A DNA stretch of 40,030 bases from assembly GCA_002358575.1 (NCBI GenBank), contig DEPD01000082.1, forward strand, positions 44,885-84,914, in the 5' to 3' direction. This DNA comes from Lachnospiraceae bacterium UBA3401 (GTDB lineage Bacteria > Bacillota > Clostridia > Lachnospirales > Lachnospiraceae). A model generated the notes under the pieces. It searched no databases. It saw nothing but the letters and a program-made list of their open reading frames with translations, and was not told the origin of the DNA. Below are positions 25,463-34,471 of this stretch, one piece after another (within the stretch, counting starts at the first letter, position 1; each line of letters starts with the position of its first letter). The translations under genes and the position numbers were made by a program.

Positions 25463-25510
25463 ATGCTGACACAAATCGACGCTGAGACAGCAAAAAAGAT
25501 AGTTGCGTAA
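25463..25510 (+). CDS. Possible 15-residue peptide with strong ribosome site
   Basis: AAAGGAGG (25445-25452) precedes an ATG by 10 bp, opening MLTQIDAETAKKIVA and a TAA. The coding stretch lies within an inverted repeat: ACGCAACTAT (25455-25464) pairs with ATAGTTGCGT (25499-25508), with an inner GCTG/CAGC. It may be a real small peptide, a structured RNA or the start of a truncated gene. It points toward the minus-strand kinase gene. Confidence 0.35.
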   Translation: MLTQIDAETAKKIVA

Positions 25511-25520
25511 CAAAAGGCAT

Positions 25521-26807
25521 TTATACAATTGCCGAAAAGGAAAACCAACCGTTTTCGCAGGCTATTATGCTTGTTCCGCCATATTTTTTAATGACAAAAT
25601 CCACATTGGACAGTCCAATGCCATGCTGTATAGAATCTTTCTTGCTGGTAACAATCGTATTGTTTTTGATTCGTACTGGACTGGACACTGGATTGCGAAT
25701 GGACAAGACAAGTTGACCGGTTTCCCAAATCATTTTAAACTGAATGATTCTGTCAATGGACATATTGCTTGGGTCCAGTTTTTCACATGCCTCAATTGCA
25801 TTGTCAAGTAGATTTGTCAAAAGTGTAACCAAATCTTCCTCAGGCATAGTCAATTCTGACAGGTCGTTAATAACAAAGGTCATAGTAATATTTTTGTCAC
25901 AGGCAATTTGATATTTTTGGTTTAGAATAATATTGACAATGGTATGATTTGTGTTAATATCGCCAAACTGTGTTCTTAGATTTCCAGTAATACGGGAGAT
26001 GTATGCAGATGCCTCATCGGTCTTTCCATTGTCGAGAAGGCCCTGTATGCAGTTTAACTGGTTTTTATAATCATGTAGGAAACGCCGCTGCTGTTCATAA
26101 TGATTTTGCATGGTGTGATACATAGCCATCTGATTGCGCGCATGTTCTGTGCGGAGCTGTAGTTTTTGGAGCGCTTCTTCCTTTTCCAGAGTGCGCATGA
26201 CATAATAAAAGAGAAAGATGCTCAGAATTGCAACACCAGAAATAGTGGTAAATCTGGCATAGTTGTCGGTGGCAGTTGGATTGTTGGGTATCATATTGAT
26301 TGCGATCACCGTGATAAGGAACAGTACTGGGAAAATACCAATCTTTTTCCAGTGAAGTTCTGTTAGATTGCGAATACGGCTTTTATATCGGCAATGAAAT
26401 GCCATAATTAGACTTAAGTGAAACACTTCTGTCAGGTTTTCTAAAAGCTGACGAGTGATTTCATATGAGAAATCGGTATACAGTGAAAATACAGATAAAA
26501 CAGCAGTGGAGATACCCCAATAAATACCACAGAACAACACAGATAAAATTAAATTTTTGACAATGTGGATTTGAAAATAAATCTGTGCAATAACTGCTGT
26601 TACTAAAATAATACGAACTGGGCGTAGGATAAACGGCGGGACTTTTGCGAAGCTGATGGCGAGAAAGACTGCTGCAAAAGCCGGAATTGCTGTGTATTCT
26701 ATCCATTTTTGCCGCCATTTTCTGTGTGGAATAATTGTCTCGTAAAATAGTTGACAACTGATACCAGTCATTATGGATAAAATAAGACATCTAAACAAAT
26801 GTTCCAT
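25521..26807 (-). CDS. AgrC-like (HPK10 type) sensor histidine kinase
   Basis: The start is placed at the ATG at 26807 (MEHLFRCL), which has AGAGGAG at correct spacing; a GTG at 26825 would add six residues and lacks a site. The product is 428 residues with about six membrane helices (5-205), a coiled linker, likely phospho-His245 in RRFLHDYKNQL, an N box (NLLDNAIEAC) and a G box (HGIGLSNVDFVIKKYGG). It lies 39 bp after its regulator gene and probably senses a peptide or other envelope signal. Confidence 0.92.
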   Translation of the reverse strand: MEHLFRCLILSIMTGISCQLFYETIIPHRKWRQKWIEYTAIPAFAAVFLAISFAKVPPFILRPVRIILVTAVIAQIYFQIHIVKNLILSVLFCGIYWGISTAVLSVFSLYTDFSYEITRQLLENLTEVFHLSLIMAFHCRYKSRIRNLTELHWKKIGIFPVLFLITVIAINMIPNNPTATDNYARFTTISGVAILSIFLFYYVMRTLEKEEALQKLQLRTEHARNQMAMYHTMQNHYEQQRRFLHDYKNQLNCIQGLLDNGKTDEASAYISRITGNLRTQFGDINTNHTIVNIILNQKYQIACDKNITMTFVINDLSELTMPEEDLVTLLTNLLDNAIEACEKLDPSNMSIDRIIQFKMIWETGQLVLSIRNPVSSPVRIKNNTIVTSKKDSIQHGIGLSNVDFVIKKYGGTSIIACENGWFSFSAIV

Positions 26808-26846
26808 TTCAAAACTCCTCTGCACTGATATTGCGAAATCTTGTCT

Positions 26847-27575
26847 TTATAATATGCCTTTGTAAGCAATAAAAAGCTCTTTGACCTTCTGATATCGCAA
26901 GCGCGGAATCGGCAATTCCTCATCTGTGTCAAGAAAGGCAGTATCGTTGCTAATTTTACAGATATGCTTCATATTGACAAGATAGCTTTTGTGTATTCTT
27001 AAAAATCCATGTTTAGAAAGTATTTCTTCAATGCAATCCAGCTTTTTATAAATTTGAAAAATTGTAATACCAGATTGTATCGTGTTGGATTGTATATAGT
27101 AAAAGTAGGATTTGTGTTTCTTGCTTTCAATATAGAGAATATTGTCTGTGTACAGTGTCTTTTCTCCTTCCATAAAAGGAAAGGTGACTTGCGCTATCTG
27201 CATTTTTTGTAAGATTGCATTCATGCATTCTGGGATTGCAGTATTCAGAGTATCCTTCATAATATAGCGGACGGCACTGACTTTATAGCCCTCCAGTGCA
27301 TAATCAATAAAAGCCGTCACAAACACTAGAAAAGTTGTACTGTGGAAAGTGCGTATTTGTGCAGCAGTTTGAATGCCGTTAAGCTCTTTCATACTGATAT
27401 CCAGAAAAACAATATCGTATTTCACGCTATTTTCATACTGGTTTAGGAATTGTTCGCCAGAATGGTAGCACTGTATTGTGTAATCTATATTTTGTTTGTT
27501 CAGATATTGTTTTAGGAGGGATTGTATCTTTTCCCTATAATATTGTTCATCATCACAGATTGCAATTTGGAGCAT
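26847..27575 (-). CDS. LytTR-family response regulator
   Basis: 242 residues from the ATG at 27575, preceded by AAGGAGGTTTTTTG. The receiver is about 1-125 (D8/D9 pair, phospho-Asp59 in DIVFLDISMKE), and the LytTR DNA-binding domain about 140-240 (LYIESKKHKSYFYY, GFLRIHKSYLVNMKHI). It is the first gene of a minus-strand pair with the AgrC-like kinase. It is distinct from the regulator at 8368, so the window holds two separate Agr-type systems. Confidence 0.92.
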   Translation of the reverse strand: MLQIAICDDEQYYREKIQSLLKQYLNKQNIDYTIQCYHSGEQFLNQYENSVKYDIVFLDISMKELNGIQTAAQIRTFHSTTFLVFVTAFIDYALEGYKVSAVRYIMKDTLNTAIPECMNAILQKMQIAQVTFPFMEGEKTLYTDNILYIESKKHKSYFYYIQSNTIQSGITIFQIYKKLDCIEEILSKHGFLRIHKSYLVNMKHICKISNDTAFLDTDEELPIPRLRYQKVKELFIAYKGIL

Positions 27576-27621
27576 CAAAAAACCTCCTTATAAAAATAGT
27601 ATATATCGGAGTCTTTCTATA

Positions 27622-27658
27622 TTAGAAATTGTTCAGAAATAATCGATACAGTTCCTAA
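27622..27658. repeat. Palindromic element family 2, diverged mini copy
   Basis: TTAGAAATTGTTCAGAAATAA and TACAGTTCCTAA are the two termini of the family-2 element fused with little interior. It lies 47 bp upstream of the LytTR regulator start, in its promoter region. Confidence 0.55.
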
Positions 27659-27834
27659 TTATAGCACAGGGAATATTCCGCTATAAATATCATACATACT
27701 ATTTTAGAAAGTTTTTAGTATTTTTTATGGGACAAGCGAATAGACTAATAAAAGGTAAATTCTGAAATGTATGGGAAAAGACCATAGCGGTCCAAAGGCT
27801 ATGTTGGTAATAAGAAAGGAAAAAATAGCAGATT

Positions 27835-28437
27835 ATGTATTCAAAAAGCAATATCCTTTTATTCATCGCATATACTGTATGCGCGGGGCTGTTAATATTT
27901 TCAAGGCGGTATGAGGTACAAGCAGAGAGTGTTGATGAACAGGTAACGGCGACAGTGACAGCAGTGACAGAGCGTGTGGAACTAGAGCGATTGGAATCCC
28001 TAGAGCGTGTTATAACGTATAATACATTGGAACCGCGTTTCTGTATTGAAGTGTCAGAGAAGGATTTGGAAACGCTTATGAAAATTGTAGAGGCAGAAGC
28101 AGGAGGTGAGGATAGAAAAGGGAAACTGTTGGTGGCAAATGTGGTGATCAACCGTGTAAAAAACAAACGATTTCCAGATAATGTGACGGATGTGGTGTAT
28201 CAGCAGGCGCATAATGTAACACAGTTTTCACCGGTATCAAACGGGAAAATTGATCAGGTGACAATTTCGGAGGAGACAAAAGAGGTTGTATTCAGCGCAC
28301 TTTACGGTGAGGATATCTCAGGCGGCGCGTTGTTTTTTATGGCAAGAAAGTATGCAGCACCGGAAAATGCAGCGTGGTTTGACGCGCATCTTACCTTTTT
28401 GTTTTCGTATGGCGGACATGATTTTTATGCAAGATAA
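27835..28437 (+). CDS. SleB/CwlJ-type cell wall hydrolase (Hydrolase_2)
   Basis: A 200-residue exported protein: signal anchor at about 7-22, a helical Val/Glu-rich segment, and a catalytic Hydrolase_2 domain (about 75-200) with the characteristic LMKIVEAEAGGEDRKGKLLVAN (two pieces: EAEAGGE and LLVANVVINRV), QFSPVSNG and the C-terminal YGGHDFYAR. Relatives (SleB, CwlJ) degrade spore cortex during germination. This version is small and lacks a peptidoglycan-binding domain, so it may act in germination or in vegetative wall turnover. AAGGA precedes the ATG. Confidence 0.87.
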   Translation: MYSKSNILLFIAYTVCAGLLIFSRRYEVQAESVDEQVTATVTAVTERVELERLESLERVITYNTLEPRFCIEVSEKDLETLMKIVEAEAGGEDRKGKLLVANVVINRVKNKRFPDNVTDVVYQQAHNVTQFSPVSNGKIDQVTISEETKEVVFSALYGEDISGGALFFMARKYAAPENAAWFDAHLTFLFSYGGHDFYAR

Positions 28438-28441
28438 AATA

Positions 28442-28470
28442 TTGAGTACAGTTTGTTTTTGTGCTATACT
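28442..28470 (+). promoter_or_regulatory. Promoter of the HipA-like gene
   Basis: TTGAGT (28442-28447), a 17-bp spacer and TATACT (28465-28470). The transcript leader would be about 90 nt. Confidence 0.65.
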
Positions 28471-28568
28471 AAATCAAAAATACAATTTTCCTTTGTGCAG
28501 CAGCACGATTTTGTGAGTTAATGTGTCAGATGCACAAGTGGTAATTATGAGATAAGCGGTGAGTTATT

Positions 28569-29684
28569 ATGTATTTAATGCTGGAAAATACGAAAATTCT
28601 ATATTTTAATTTTCAGGATTTTACGGTGGAGGTTATACGGGAGGAATTACTTCCGTTCTATTTGCGGTCGAATATCAAAAAAACGACGGCAATGAAGGAT
28701 ATTTTAGCAAATGTACAGGCAGTGAAAAGTTATCTGAGCAGTAGAATGCTGTCGCTGTCAAGAGATAATGCAAAAAAGATTTATGCTGCCTTTCAAATTC
28801 CGCAGATAGATACGATTGACAACAGGGTGAATATCTGTATCAAGTGCAAAGGCGTGTCAATTCAAGATAGTTATTGGGTGAAAGAGGATGAGGGCACTGA
28901 GAAATGGGAGGATATCAATATCCGAAAAAATAAATTGAAGGATATTGTTGATCTGTCATTGGGAGGTTACAGCCCAACAATCACGACAAGCGTAATTTGT
29001 CCAGAATTGACAACGAAGGGGTTGTTCCGAAAAGGATGGGTGCGCATGGGAGATACTTTGTATCTGCTAAAGTCAGATAAAACAAAGGACAGTGTAAATA
29101 CCAGAATGGAGATACTGACTTCAGAAATTTTAGAGTGTTTTGATCATACGCTTGAGAGTGTTAAATACGTTGGTGATGACAAGAATATGATGGATGGTAT
29201 GGGGCATGTGTCCATTTGTAAGAATTTTATTGGGGAAGCGTATTCCTTTGTGGAGGCATGTGAAGTGATGGATTATTGTAGACGCCATGACATTGATTTT
29301 CGGGAGCGCTGTTTGCAGCGCTGGGGAGCAGAATTTGCAAGTATTCCAGTACTTGATTATATTGTTGTAAACACCGATAGACATACGCAAAATTATGGAT
29401 TTATGATGAATAATAAAAATGGAGAAATTGAGCAATTGGCGCCGTTATTTGATTTTAACTGTGCTCTTGTAGCAGATTACTTTGCACATGATGCGCGGGA
29501 TACATTAAGCCAGATGTTCAATACCAAAGAGACTCTTCGAGAGCTTGCATACCAATATATTGGTCATACCAATATTATTTTTCATGAAGACAAGTTTGTT
29601 AAGGTAGCAGAAAAAAATGAAAAATATAAGTATATTTTTGAAAAAGTGTATGAGAGAATCCAAGAGATGGGGCTTGTGCAGTAA
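28569..29684 (+). CDS. HipA-like Ser/Thr kinase-fold protein
   Basis: The 371-residue product carries HipA/CtkA C-terminal kinase motifs: the catalytic loop NTDRHTQNYGF (N268, D270, R271, H272) and the metal-binding APLFDFN (D295, N297). The N-terminal part (1-150) is not recognisable as the HipA N-subdomain-1. HipA phosphorylates glutamyl-tRNA synthetase in toxin-antitoxin pairs, but no HipB-like antitoxin gene lies beside this one, so a solitary kinase role is more likely. It has its own promoter. The ribosome site GTGAG is weak. Confidence 0.78.
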   Translation: MYLMLENTKILYFNFQDFTVEVIREELLPFYLRSNIKKTTAMKDILANVQAVKSYLSSRMLSLSRDNAKKIYAAFQIPQIDTIDNRVNICIKCKGVSIQDSYWVKEDEGTEKWEDINIRKNKLKDIVDLSLGGYSPTITTSVICPELTTKGLFRKGWVRMGDTLYLLKSDKTKDSVNTRMEILTSEILECFDHTLESVKYVGDDKNMMDGMGHVSICKNFIGEAYSFVEACEVMDYCRRHDIDFRERCLQRWGAEFASIPVLDYIVVNTDRHTQNYGFMMNNKNGEIEQLAPLFDFNCALVADYFAHDARDTLSQMFNTKETLRELAYQYIGHTNIIFHEDKFVKVAEKNEKYKYIFEKVYERIQEMGLVQ

Positions 29685-29696
29685 TTGTTCTGATGC

Positions 29697-29725
29697 TTGC
29701 AGGCGGCAAAGCCCTATGTTATACT
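29697..29725 (+). promoter_or_regulatory. Promoter of the thrC operon
   Basis: TTGCAG (29697-29702), a 17-bp spacer and TATACT (29720-29725), about 95 bp upstream of the thrC start. Confidence 0.65.
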
Positions 29726-29821
29726 ATAGACAATCATTCTTGTTACAATAAAAAGGTTTTGGTATATTGCAGAGGAATGATTGTAAGAAATTGTTAAAAA
29801 TTGATAAGAGGAGAAAGTGAA

Positions 29822-31309
29822 ATGGATTTATTTTACAGAAGCACGAGAAGCAACAAGGATGCAGTAAAGGCATCACAGGCGATATTAAAGGGACTTGCAG
29901 AGGATGGTGGACTGTATATGCCAGAATCAATTCCATGTCTTGATAAGAGTTTGAATGAATTGGCTGAAATGACGTATCAGGAAATCGCTTACGAAGTTAT
30001 GAAACTGTTTTTGACAGATTTTACAGAGGCGGAGTTAAAGGACTGCATTCAAAAAGCATATGACAGCAAATTTGACACGGAGCAGATCGCTCCTATTGTG
30101 GAGGCAGATGGTACATATTTTCTGGAACTTTTTCATGGTGCAACTATTGCGTTTAAAGATATGGCACTTTCTATTTTGCCCCATCTGTTAATCACATCTG
30201 CAAAGAAGAATAATGTAACAAATGAGATTGTAATTCTCACGGCAACCAGCGGTGACACAGGCAAAGCGGCACTTGCAGGGTTTGCTGATGTAAAGGGGAC
30301 CAGAATTATTGTGTTTTATCCCAAGAATGGTGTCAGTCCCATTCAGGAGAAGCAGATGATTACGCAGAGAGGGGAAAATACCTTTGTTGTAGGCATTACA
30401 GGGAATTTTGACGATGCGCAGACAGGGGTAAAGCAACTGTTTGGTGATCGGGCGCTGGCGCAGACTATGGATCAGGCAGGATTTCAATTTTCTTCTGCAA
30501 ATTCGATTAATATTGGCAGATTGGTTCCGCAGATTGTCTATTATGTGTACTCTTATGCACAACTTTTAAAGAAGGGCAACATTGAGAACGGTGAAAAGAT
30601 TAATGTTGTTGTGCCCACGGGCAATTTTGGAAATATTTTGGCAGCATATTTTGCAAAACATATGGGAATTCCCATTGCGAAATTAATCTGTGCATCCAAT
30701 GAAAACAAAGTACTTTATGATTTCTTTGAGACGGGGATTTATGACAGAAACAGAGCGTTTGTACTTACAAGCTCACCGTCTATGGATATTTTAATTTCTA
30801 GTAATCTGGAAAGATTGATTTATTTGACAGCGGGATCAGATGCAGGCAGGAATGTGGAATTTATGAAAGCGCTGGCAGTGGAGGGCAAATATGAAATCAC
30901 AGCAGATATGAGAGAAAATATGAAGGACTTTTATGGAAATTATGCTTCAGAGCAGGAGACAGCCGATACGATCAAGGCACTTTTTGAAAAGACAGGATAC
31001 ATAATCGATACACATACTGCTGTTGCTGTGACCGTATTAAACAAGTATAAGAAGGAGACGAATGATGAGACAAAGACAATACTGGCATCGACAGCAAGTT
31101 CATTTAAGTTTACTAGAAGTGTAATGAATGCGATTGATGCAAAGTATGATGCTATGGGAGATTTTGCGCTGGTCGATGAACTTTCTAAGATTGCAAATGT
31201 TAAGGTTCCTAAAGCGATAGAAGAAATTCGCACGGCGCCTGTATTGCATAATACGGTGTGTGGCAAAGAGCATATGAAGTCAGTGGTAATGAAATTTCTT
31301 GGTGTGTGA
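29822..31309 (+). CDS. thrC: Threonine synthase
   Basis: ThrC converts O-phospho-L-homoserine to threonine with pyridoxal phosphate, the last step of threonine synthesis. The 495-residue length and opening (FYRSTRSNKDAVKASQAILKG type, then GLAEDGGLYMPE) fit the long bacterial/fungal class. The cofactor-binding lysine is Lys112 in HGATIAFKDMAL, and TATSGDTGKAAL is the phosphate-binding loop. The ATG at 29822 follows AAGAGGAGAAAGTGAA. Three genes follow with gaps of 37, 42 and 57 bp and probably share its transcript. Confidence 0.96.
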   Translation: MDLFYRSTRSNKDAVKASQAILKGLAEDGGLYMPESIPCLDKSLNELAEMTYQEIAYEVMKLFLTDFTEAELKDCIQKAYDSKFDTEQIAPIVEADGTYFLELFHGATIAFKDMALSILPHLLITSAKKNNVTNEIVILTATSGDTGKAALAGFADVKGTRIIVFYPKNGVSPIQEKQMITQRGENTFVVGITGNFDDAQTGVKQLFGDRALAQTMDQAGFQFSSANSINIGRLVPQIVYYVYSYAQLLKKGNIENGEKINVVVPTGNFGNILAAYFAKHMGIPIAKLICASNENKVLYDFFETGIYDRNRAFVLTSSPSMDILISSNLERLIYLTAGSDAGRNVEFMKALAVEGKYEITADMRENMKDFYGNYASEQETADTIKALFEKTGYIIDTHTAVAVTVLNKYKKETNDETKTILASTASSFKFTRSVMNAIDAKYDAMGDFALVDELSKIANVKVPKAIEEIRTAPVLHNTVCGKEHMKSVVMKFLGV

Positions 31310-31346
31310 TAGCGTGACAATACAAGAAGATTAAGAGGTTTACAAT

Positions 31347-31691
31347 ATGAGTTTTGGAGTGGTATTAGATTTGCTCCTTATGGCATGTGGCATCTATATG
31401 ATGTATTGGGCAGTGCAGATGAAAACGACAAATAAGATTCCGCCGATGCTTGTGGGAAAGGGATTTCCAATTAACAGGGCGAAGGATTCAGATGGTTTTA
31501 TTCGATATACGTTTCCGCTCACTTTGGGAGTGGGAGTTGTGCTCTTGTTGACAGGGACAATTGGAGCGTTAGAACTCTTCGCGGCATATCCAATCGCAGA
31601 GACGTTGATGCGGTTGGCATTGCTCATTATTTTGATTGTTTATGGAATGTTGTTAATGCGGGCGCAGAAAAAATACTTGGTAGGAATGTAA
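31347..31691 (+). CDS. Small membrane protein of unknown function
   Basis: A 114-residue protein with three hydrophobic helices (about 4-23, 56-77, 85-106) and a basic loop between the first two (IPPMLVGKGFPINRAKD). No family was recognised. It sits between thrC and deoC in an apparent operon, 37 bp after thrC. The start follows AAGAGG at suitable distance. Confidence 0.75.
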   Translation: MSFGVVLDLLLMACGIYMMYWAVQMKTTNKIPPMLVGKGFPINRAKDSDGFIRYTFPLTLGVGVVLLLTGTIGALELFAAYPIAETLMRLALLIILIVYGMLLMRAQKKYLVGM

Positions 31692-31733
31692 ATTTTAGAA
31701 GGTTATTACAAAGGAAAAAAGGGGAAAAAATCT

Positions 31734-32393
31734 ATGACAGACAAATCACTTTTCAGGCATATTGACCACACACTGTTAAAACCTTTTGCTGCATGGAGTG
31801 ATATTGAACTGCTCTGTGACCAAGCAGTGCGGTATCAGATGGCTTCTGTGTGCATTCCGCCAGCTTATGTAAAAAGAGTTCATGACGGGTATGGTGACAG
31901 GGTGAATATCTGTACGGTAGTAGGATTCCCGCTTGGCTACAGCATGACATCTGCAAAGGTGGCGGAGGTAGAGCAGGCGCTGGCAGACGGTTGTAATGAG
32001 ATTGATATGGTGGCCAATATCGGTGATATAATCAACGGCGATTATGTGAAAGTGGAAGAGGAGATCCGCACAGTAAAAAGGGTGTGTGGCAATCATATTC
32101 TCAAGGTGATTATAGAAACTTGTTATCTGTCGGAGGAAGAAAAGATTGCCATGTGTAAGGCAGTAACCAATGCTGGAGCTGATTATATCAAAACTTCTAC
32201 TGGTTTTGGAACAAGTGGTGCAACCATAGAAGACATTCGGTTATTTCGCAGATATATCGGGCAGAATGTAAAGATGAAAGCAGCGGGTGGAATTAAGACA
32301 AGGGAAGACTTGATATTATTTTTAGAGGAAGGATGCGACAGAATTGGTACTTCAGCAGCGGTGGATATCTTGGTGAAAGAGCAGGGGTATTAG
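31734..32393 (+). CDS. deoC: Deoxyribose-phosphate aldolase
   Basis: DeoC splits 2-deoxyribose-5-phosphate into acetaldehyde and glyceraldehyde-3-phosphate during deoxynucleoside catabolism. The 219-residue protein shows the class I aldolase residues: Lys153 in YIKTSTGFG forms the Schiff base, with Asp91 (NEIDMVANIG) and Lys124 (LKVIIET). The phosphate loop AAGGIKT is near the end. It is not near other deo genes; its neighbours are a membrane protein gene and the aminopeptidase P gene. Confidence 0.96.
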   Translation: MTDKSLFRHIDHTLLKPFAAWSDIELLCDQAVRYQMASVCIPPAYVKRVHDGYGDRVNICTVVGFPLGYSMTSAKVAEVEQALADGCNEIDMVANIGDIINGDYVKVEEEIRTVKRVCGNHILKVIIETCYLSEEEKIAMCKAVTNAGADYIKTSTGFGTSGATIEDIRLFRRYIGQNVKMKAAGGIKTREDLILFLEEGCDRIGTSAAVDILVKEQGY

Positions 32394-32450
32394 AATGCGT
32401 TCGATAAATATTCTTTGGAATACATGGGTATATATGGAGGAAACAAGGAG

Positions 32451-34247
32451 ATGGGAGAAGTAGAAAAACAGCGGATAGCAGCGCTGCAAAAATTACTTAA
32501 GGAGGCAGGAATTGATTATTATATCGTTCCGACGGCAGATTATCACAATTCAGAGTACGTCAATGAGTATTTTAAGGTGCGGGAATTTTTATCTGGGTTT
32601 ACTGGCTCGGCTGGAACTTTGGTGGTGAGCGCCAAGGAAGCAGGTCTTTGGACAGATGGCAGATATTTTGTACAGGCGGAGAATGAATTGAAAGGTTCTG
32701 GCATTGTCTTGTATAAAATGTTGGAAGAAGGTGTTCCAAAAATCAAGGAGTATCTTGAGAAGAATGTCACAGAGGGACAAACAATCGGGTTTGACGGCAG
32801 AGTTGTGGATGCTTTTTTTGGAAAGGAGTTGGAGGAGACCCTTGCAGGGAAAGAGGCAACATTTGTTTATGACAAAGATATTGCGGCATCACTCTGGCAG
32901 GATAGACCAGCAAGACCTGTAAGTAAATTGTGGATTGTGTCAGAAGAAAGCTGCGGCATGAGTGTCTCGGATAAACTTGCCAAGGTGCGTGAAAAAATGA
33001 AGGAAGAAGGGGCAGCATATCTCCTGATTGCAAAGTTGGACGATATTATGTGGCTCTATAATATCCGTGCAAATGATGTGAATTGCAATCCAGTAGCACT
33101 TTCCTATACTTATATCTCAAAAGATAAGGCAATATTATTTATTCAGACAGAAGCGTTGACAGAGGAAGTAAAACAACATTTTGAAAAGAGTGGTGTTATC
33201 TGCGAGGAGTATGATACTGTTATCGAGTATCTTAAAGAGTGCGATATGAGTGGGAAAGTCTGGTGTTCTAGTGCGGATATGAGCTATCTGCTCTACAAGC
33301 TGGTTCAAAGTCGTGCAGAATTGGTGGATAAGAAAAACCCAACAGAGCAGTTGAAAGCTATCAAGAATCCGGTTGAATTGGAACATATTAGAGATTGCTA
33401 TATTAAGGACAGTGTTGTCTTAACGAAGTTTCTTTTTTGGATGAAAGAAAATGTAGGGAAAATTCCTATGGACGAGTTGTGCGTGGCGGCGAAACTAGAC
33501 GGTATGAGAGCGGAAATACCAGGATTTCTTGATTTGTCCTTTCCAACAATCAGCGCCTACAAGTCCAATGCAGCAATGGCGCATTACAGTGCGACAGAAG
33601 CGCATTTTAGCAAGATTGAGGCGGAGGGATTTTATTTGGTTGACTCGGGTGGACAATATGAAGGCGGCACTACAGATGTGACTAGGACAATTGCGTTGGG
33701 GGCAGTCACTGACGAGATGAAGTTACATTTCACAAAAGTTGCGTGCGCGATGTTGCGCTTGGCAGACACAAAATTTTTGCAGGGTTGCACTGGTAGAAAC
33801 CTTGACATTATTGCGCGGGAACCGCTCTGGCAATACGAGTTGGACTACAAACACGGAACAGGGCATGGTATCGGTTATATTCTCAATGTTCACGAGGGAC
33901 CGCATAGTTTGAGATGGCAGTATCGGCCGGAAGTGCCAGAAACTGAGCTGGAAGAAGGAATGATTGTCTCTGACGAGCCAGGCATGTATGTGCAGGATAG
34001 CCATGGAATCCGCACAGAGAATATTGTTGAGATTGTGAAGGAGAAAAAGAACGAGTATGGGCAGTTTTTGGGATTTCGCCATCTGACCTATGTGCCAATT
34101 GACTTAGAGGCTATTGACGCGCAGTATATGGAGCCGTCGGATATCCGCAAGCTGAACACGTATCACAAAAGTGTCTATGAGAAGCTCTCTCCTTATTTTG
34201 AGGGGACAGAGCTTGAAAAGCTCAAAAGTGCAACGCGTGCAATCTAA
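32451..34247 (+). CDS. pepP: Xaa-Pro aminopeptidase (aminopeptidase P family)
   Basis: A 598-residue metallopeptidase that removes the N-terminal residue before proline. The ATG at 32451 has GGAGG at 9 bp; the frame is open upstream but without a good start. The long form has two creatinase-like N-terminal domains (about 8-300) and the pita-bread M24 domain (about 315-535). Metal ligands are visible in order: Asp in VDSGGQYEGGTTD (both Asp), His in GTGHGIGY, Glu in DEPGMY and Glu in IRTENIVEI. It resembles the eukaryotic-like cytosolic type also common in clostridia. It is the last gene of the thrC operon. Confidence 0.93.
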   Translation: MGEVEKQRIAALQKLLKEAGIDYYIVPTADYHNSEYVNEYFKVREFLSGFTGSAGTLVVSAKEAGLWTDGRYFVQAENELKGSGIVLYKMLEEGVPKIKEYLEKNVTEGQTIGFDGRVVDAFFGKELEETLAGKEATFVYDKDIAASLWQDRPARPVSKLWIVSEESCGMSVSDKLAKVREKMKEEGAAYLLIAKLDDIMWLYNIRANDVNCNPVALSYTYISKDKAILFIQTEALTEEVKQHFEKSGVICEEYDTVIEYLKECDMSGKVWCSSADMSYLLYKLVQSRAELVDKKNPTEQLKAIKNPVELEHIRDCYIKDSVVLTKFLFWMKENVGKIPMDELCVAAKLDGMRAEIPGFLDLSFPTISAYKSNAAMAHYSATEAHFSKIEAEGFYLVDSGGQYEGGTTDVTRTIALGAVTDEMKLHFTKVACAMLRLADTKFLQGCTGRNLDIIAREPLWQYELDYKHGTGHGIGYILNVHEGPHSLRWQYRPEVPETELEEGMIVSDEPGMYVQDSHGIRTENIVEIVKEKKNEYGQFLGFRHLTYVPIDLEAIDAQYMEPSDIRKLNTYHKSVYEKLSPYFEGTELEKLKSATRAI

Positions 34248-34336
34248 TTTATAATTGTGAGACTGTACAAAACGACAACTTATGAATGCGCATGGCTGAA
34301 CTGTAACCATAATTTTAGAAGTTTATGTTAATTTTA

Positions 34337-34365
34337 TTGACTTTTATCTAAGGTTTTGAGATAAT
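34337..34365 (+). promoter_or_regulatory. Promoter of pckA
   Basis: TTGACT (34337-34342), a 17-bp spacer and GATAAT (34360-34365). The leader of about 100 nt contains the inverted repeat AACCGTT/AACGGTT (about 34402-34437), a possible operator or RNA stem. Confidence 0.6.
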
Positions 34366-34471
34366 TATATTGCTAGGGAAATTCTTACAAATTATGATCA
34401 TAACCGTTTCGGACAGTTACTGCGTCACAACGGTTTGAAATAAAATTTTATTATCTTAAGGAGGATCTTAT

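Noticed and set aside
28569..29684. HipBA toxin-antitoxin operon
   Set aside because: No small helix-turn-helix antitoxin gene lies next to the HipA-like gene on either side.
34255..34320. Resemblance of GCATGGCTGAACTGTAACC to the first 50 bases of the window
   Set aside because: The match is short and gapped. It may be another dispersed repeat, but two weak copies do not support a call.
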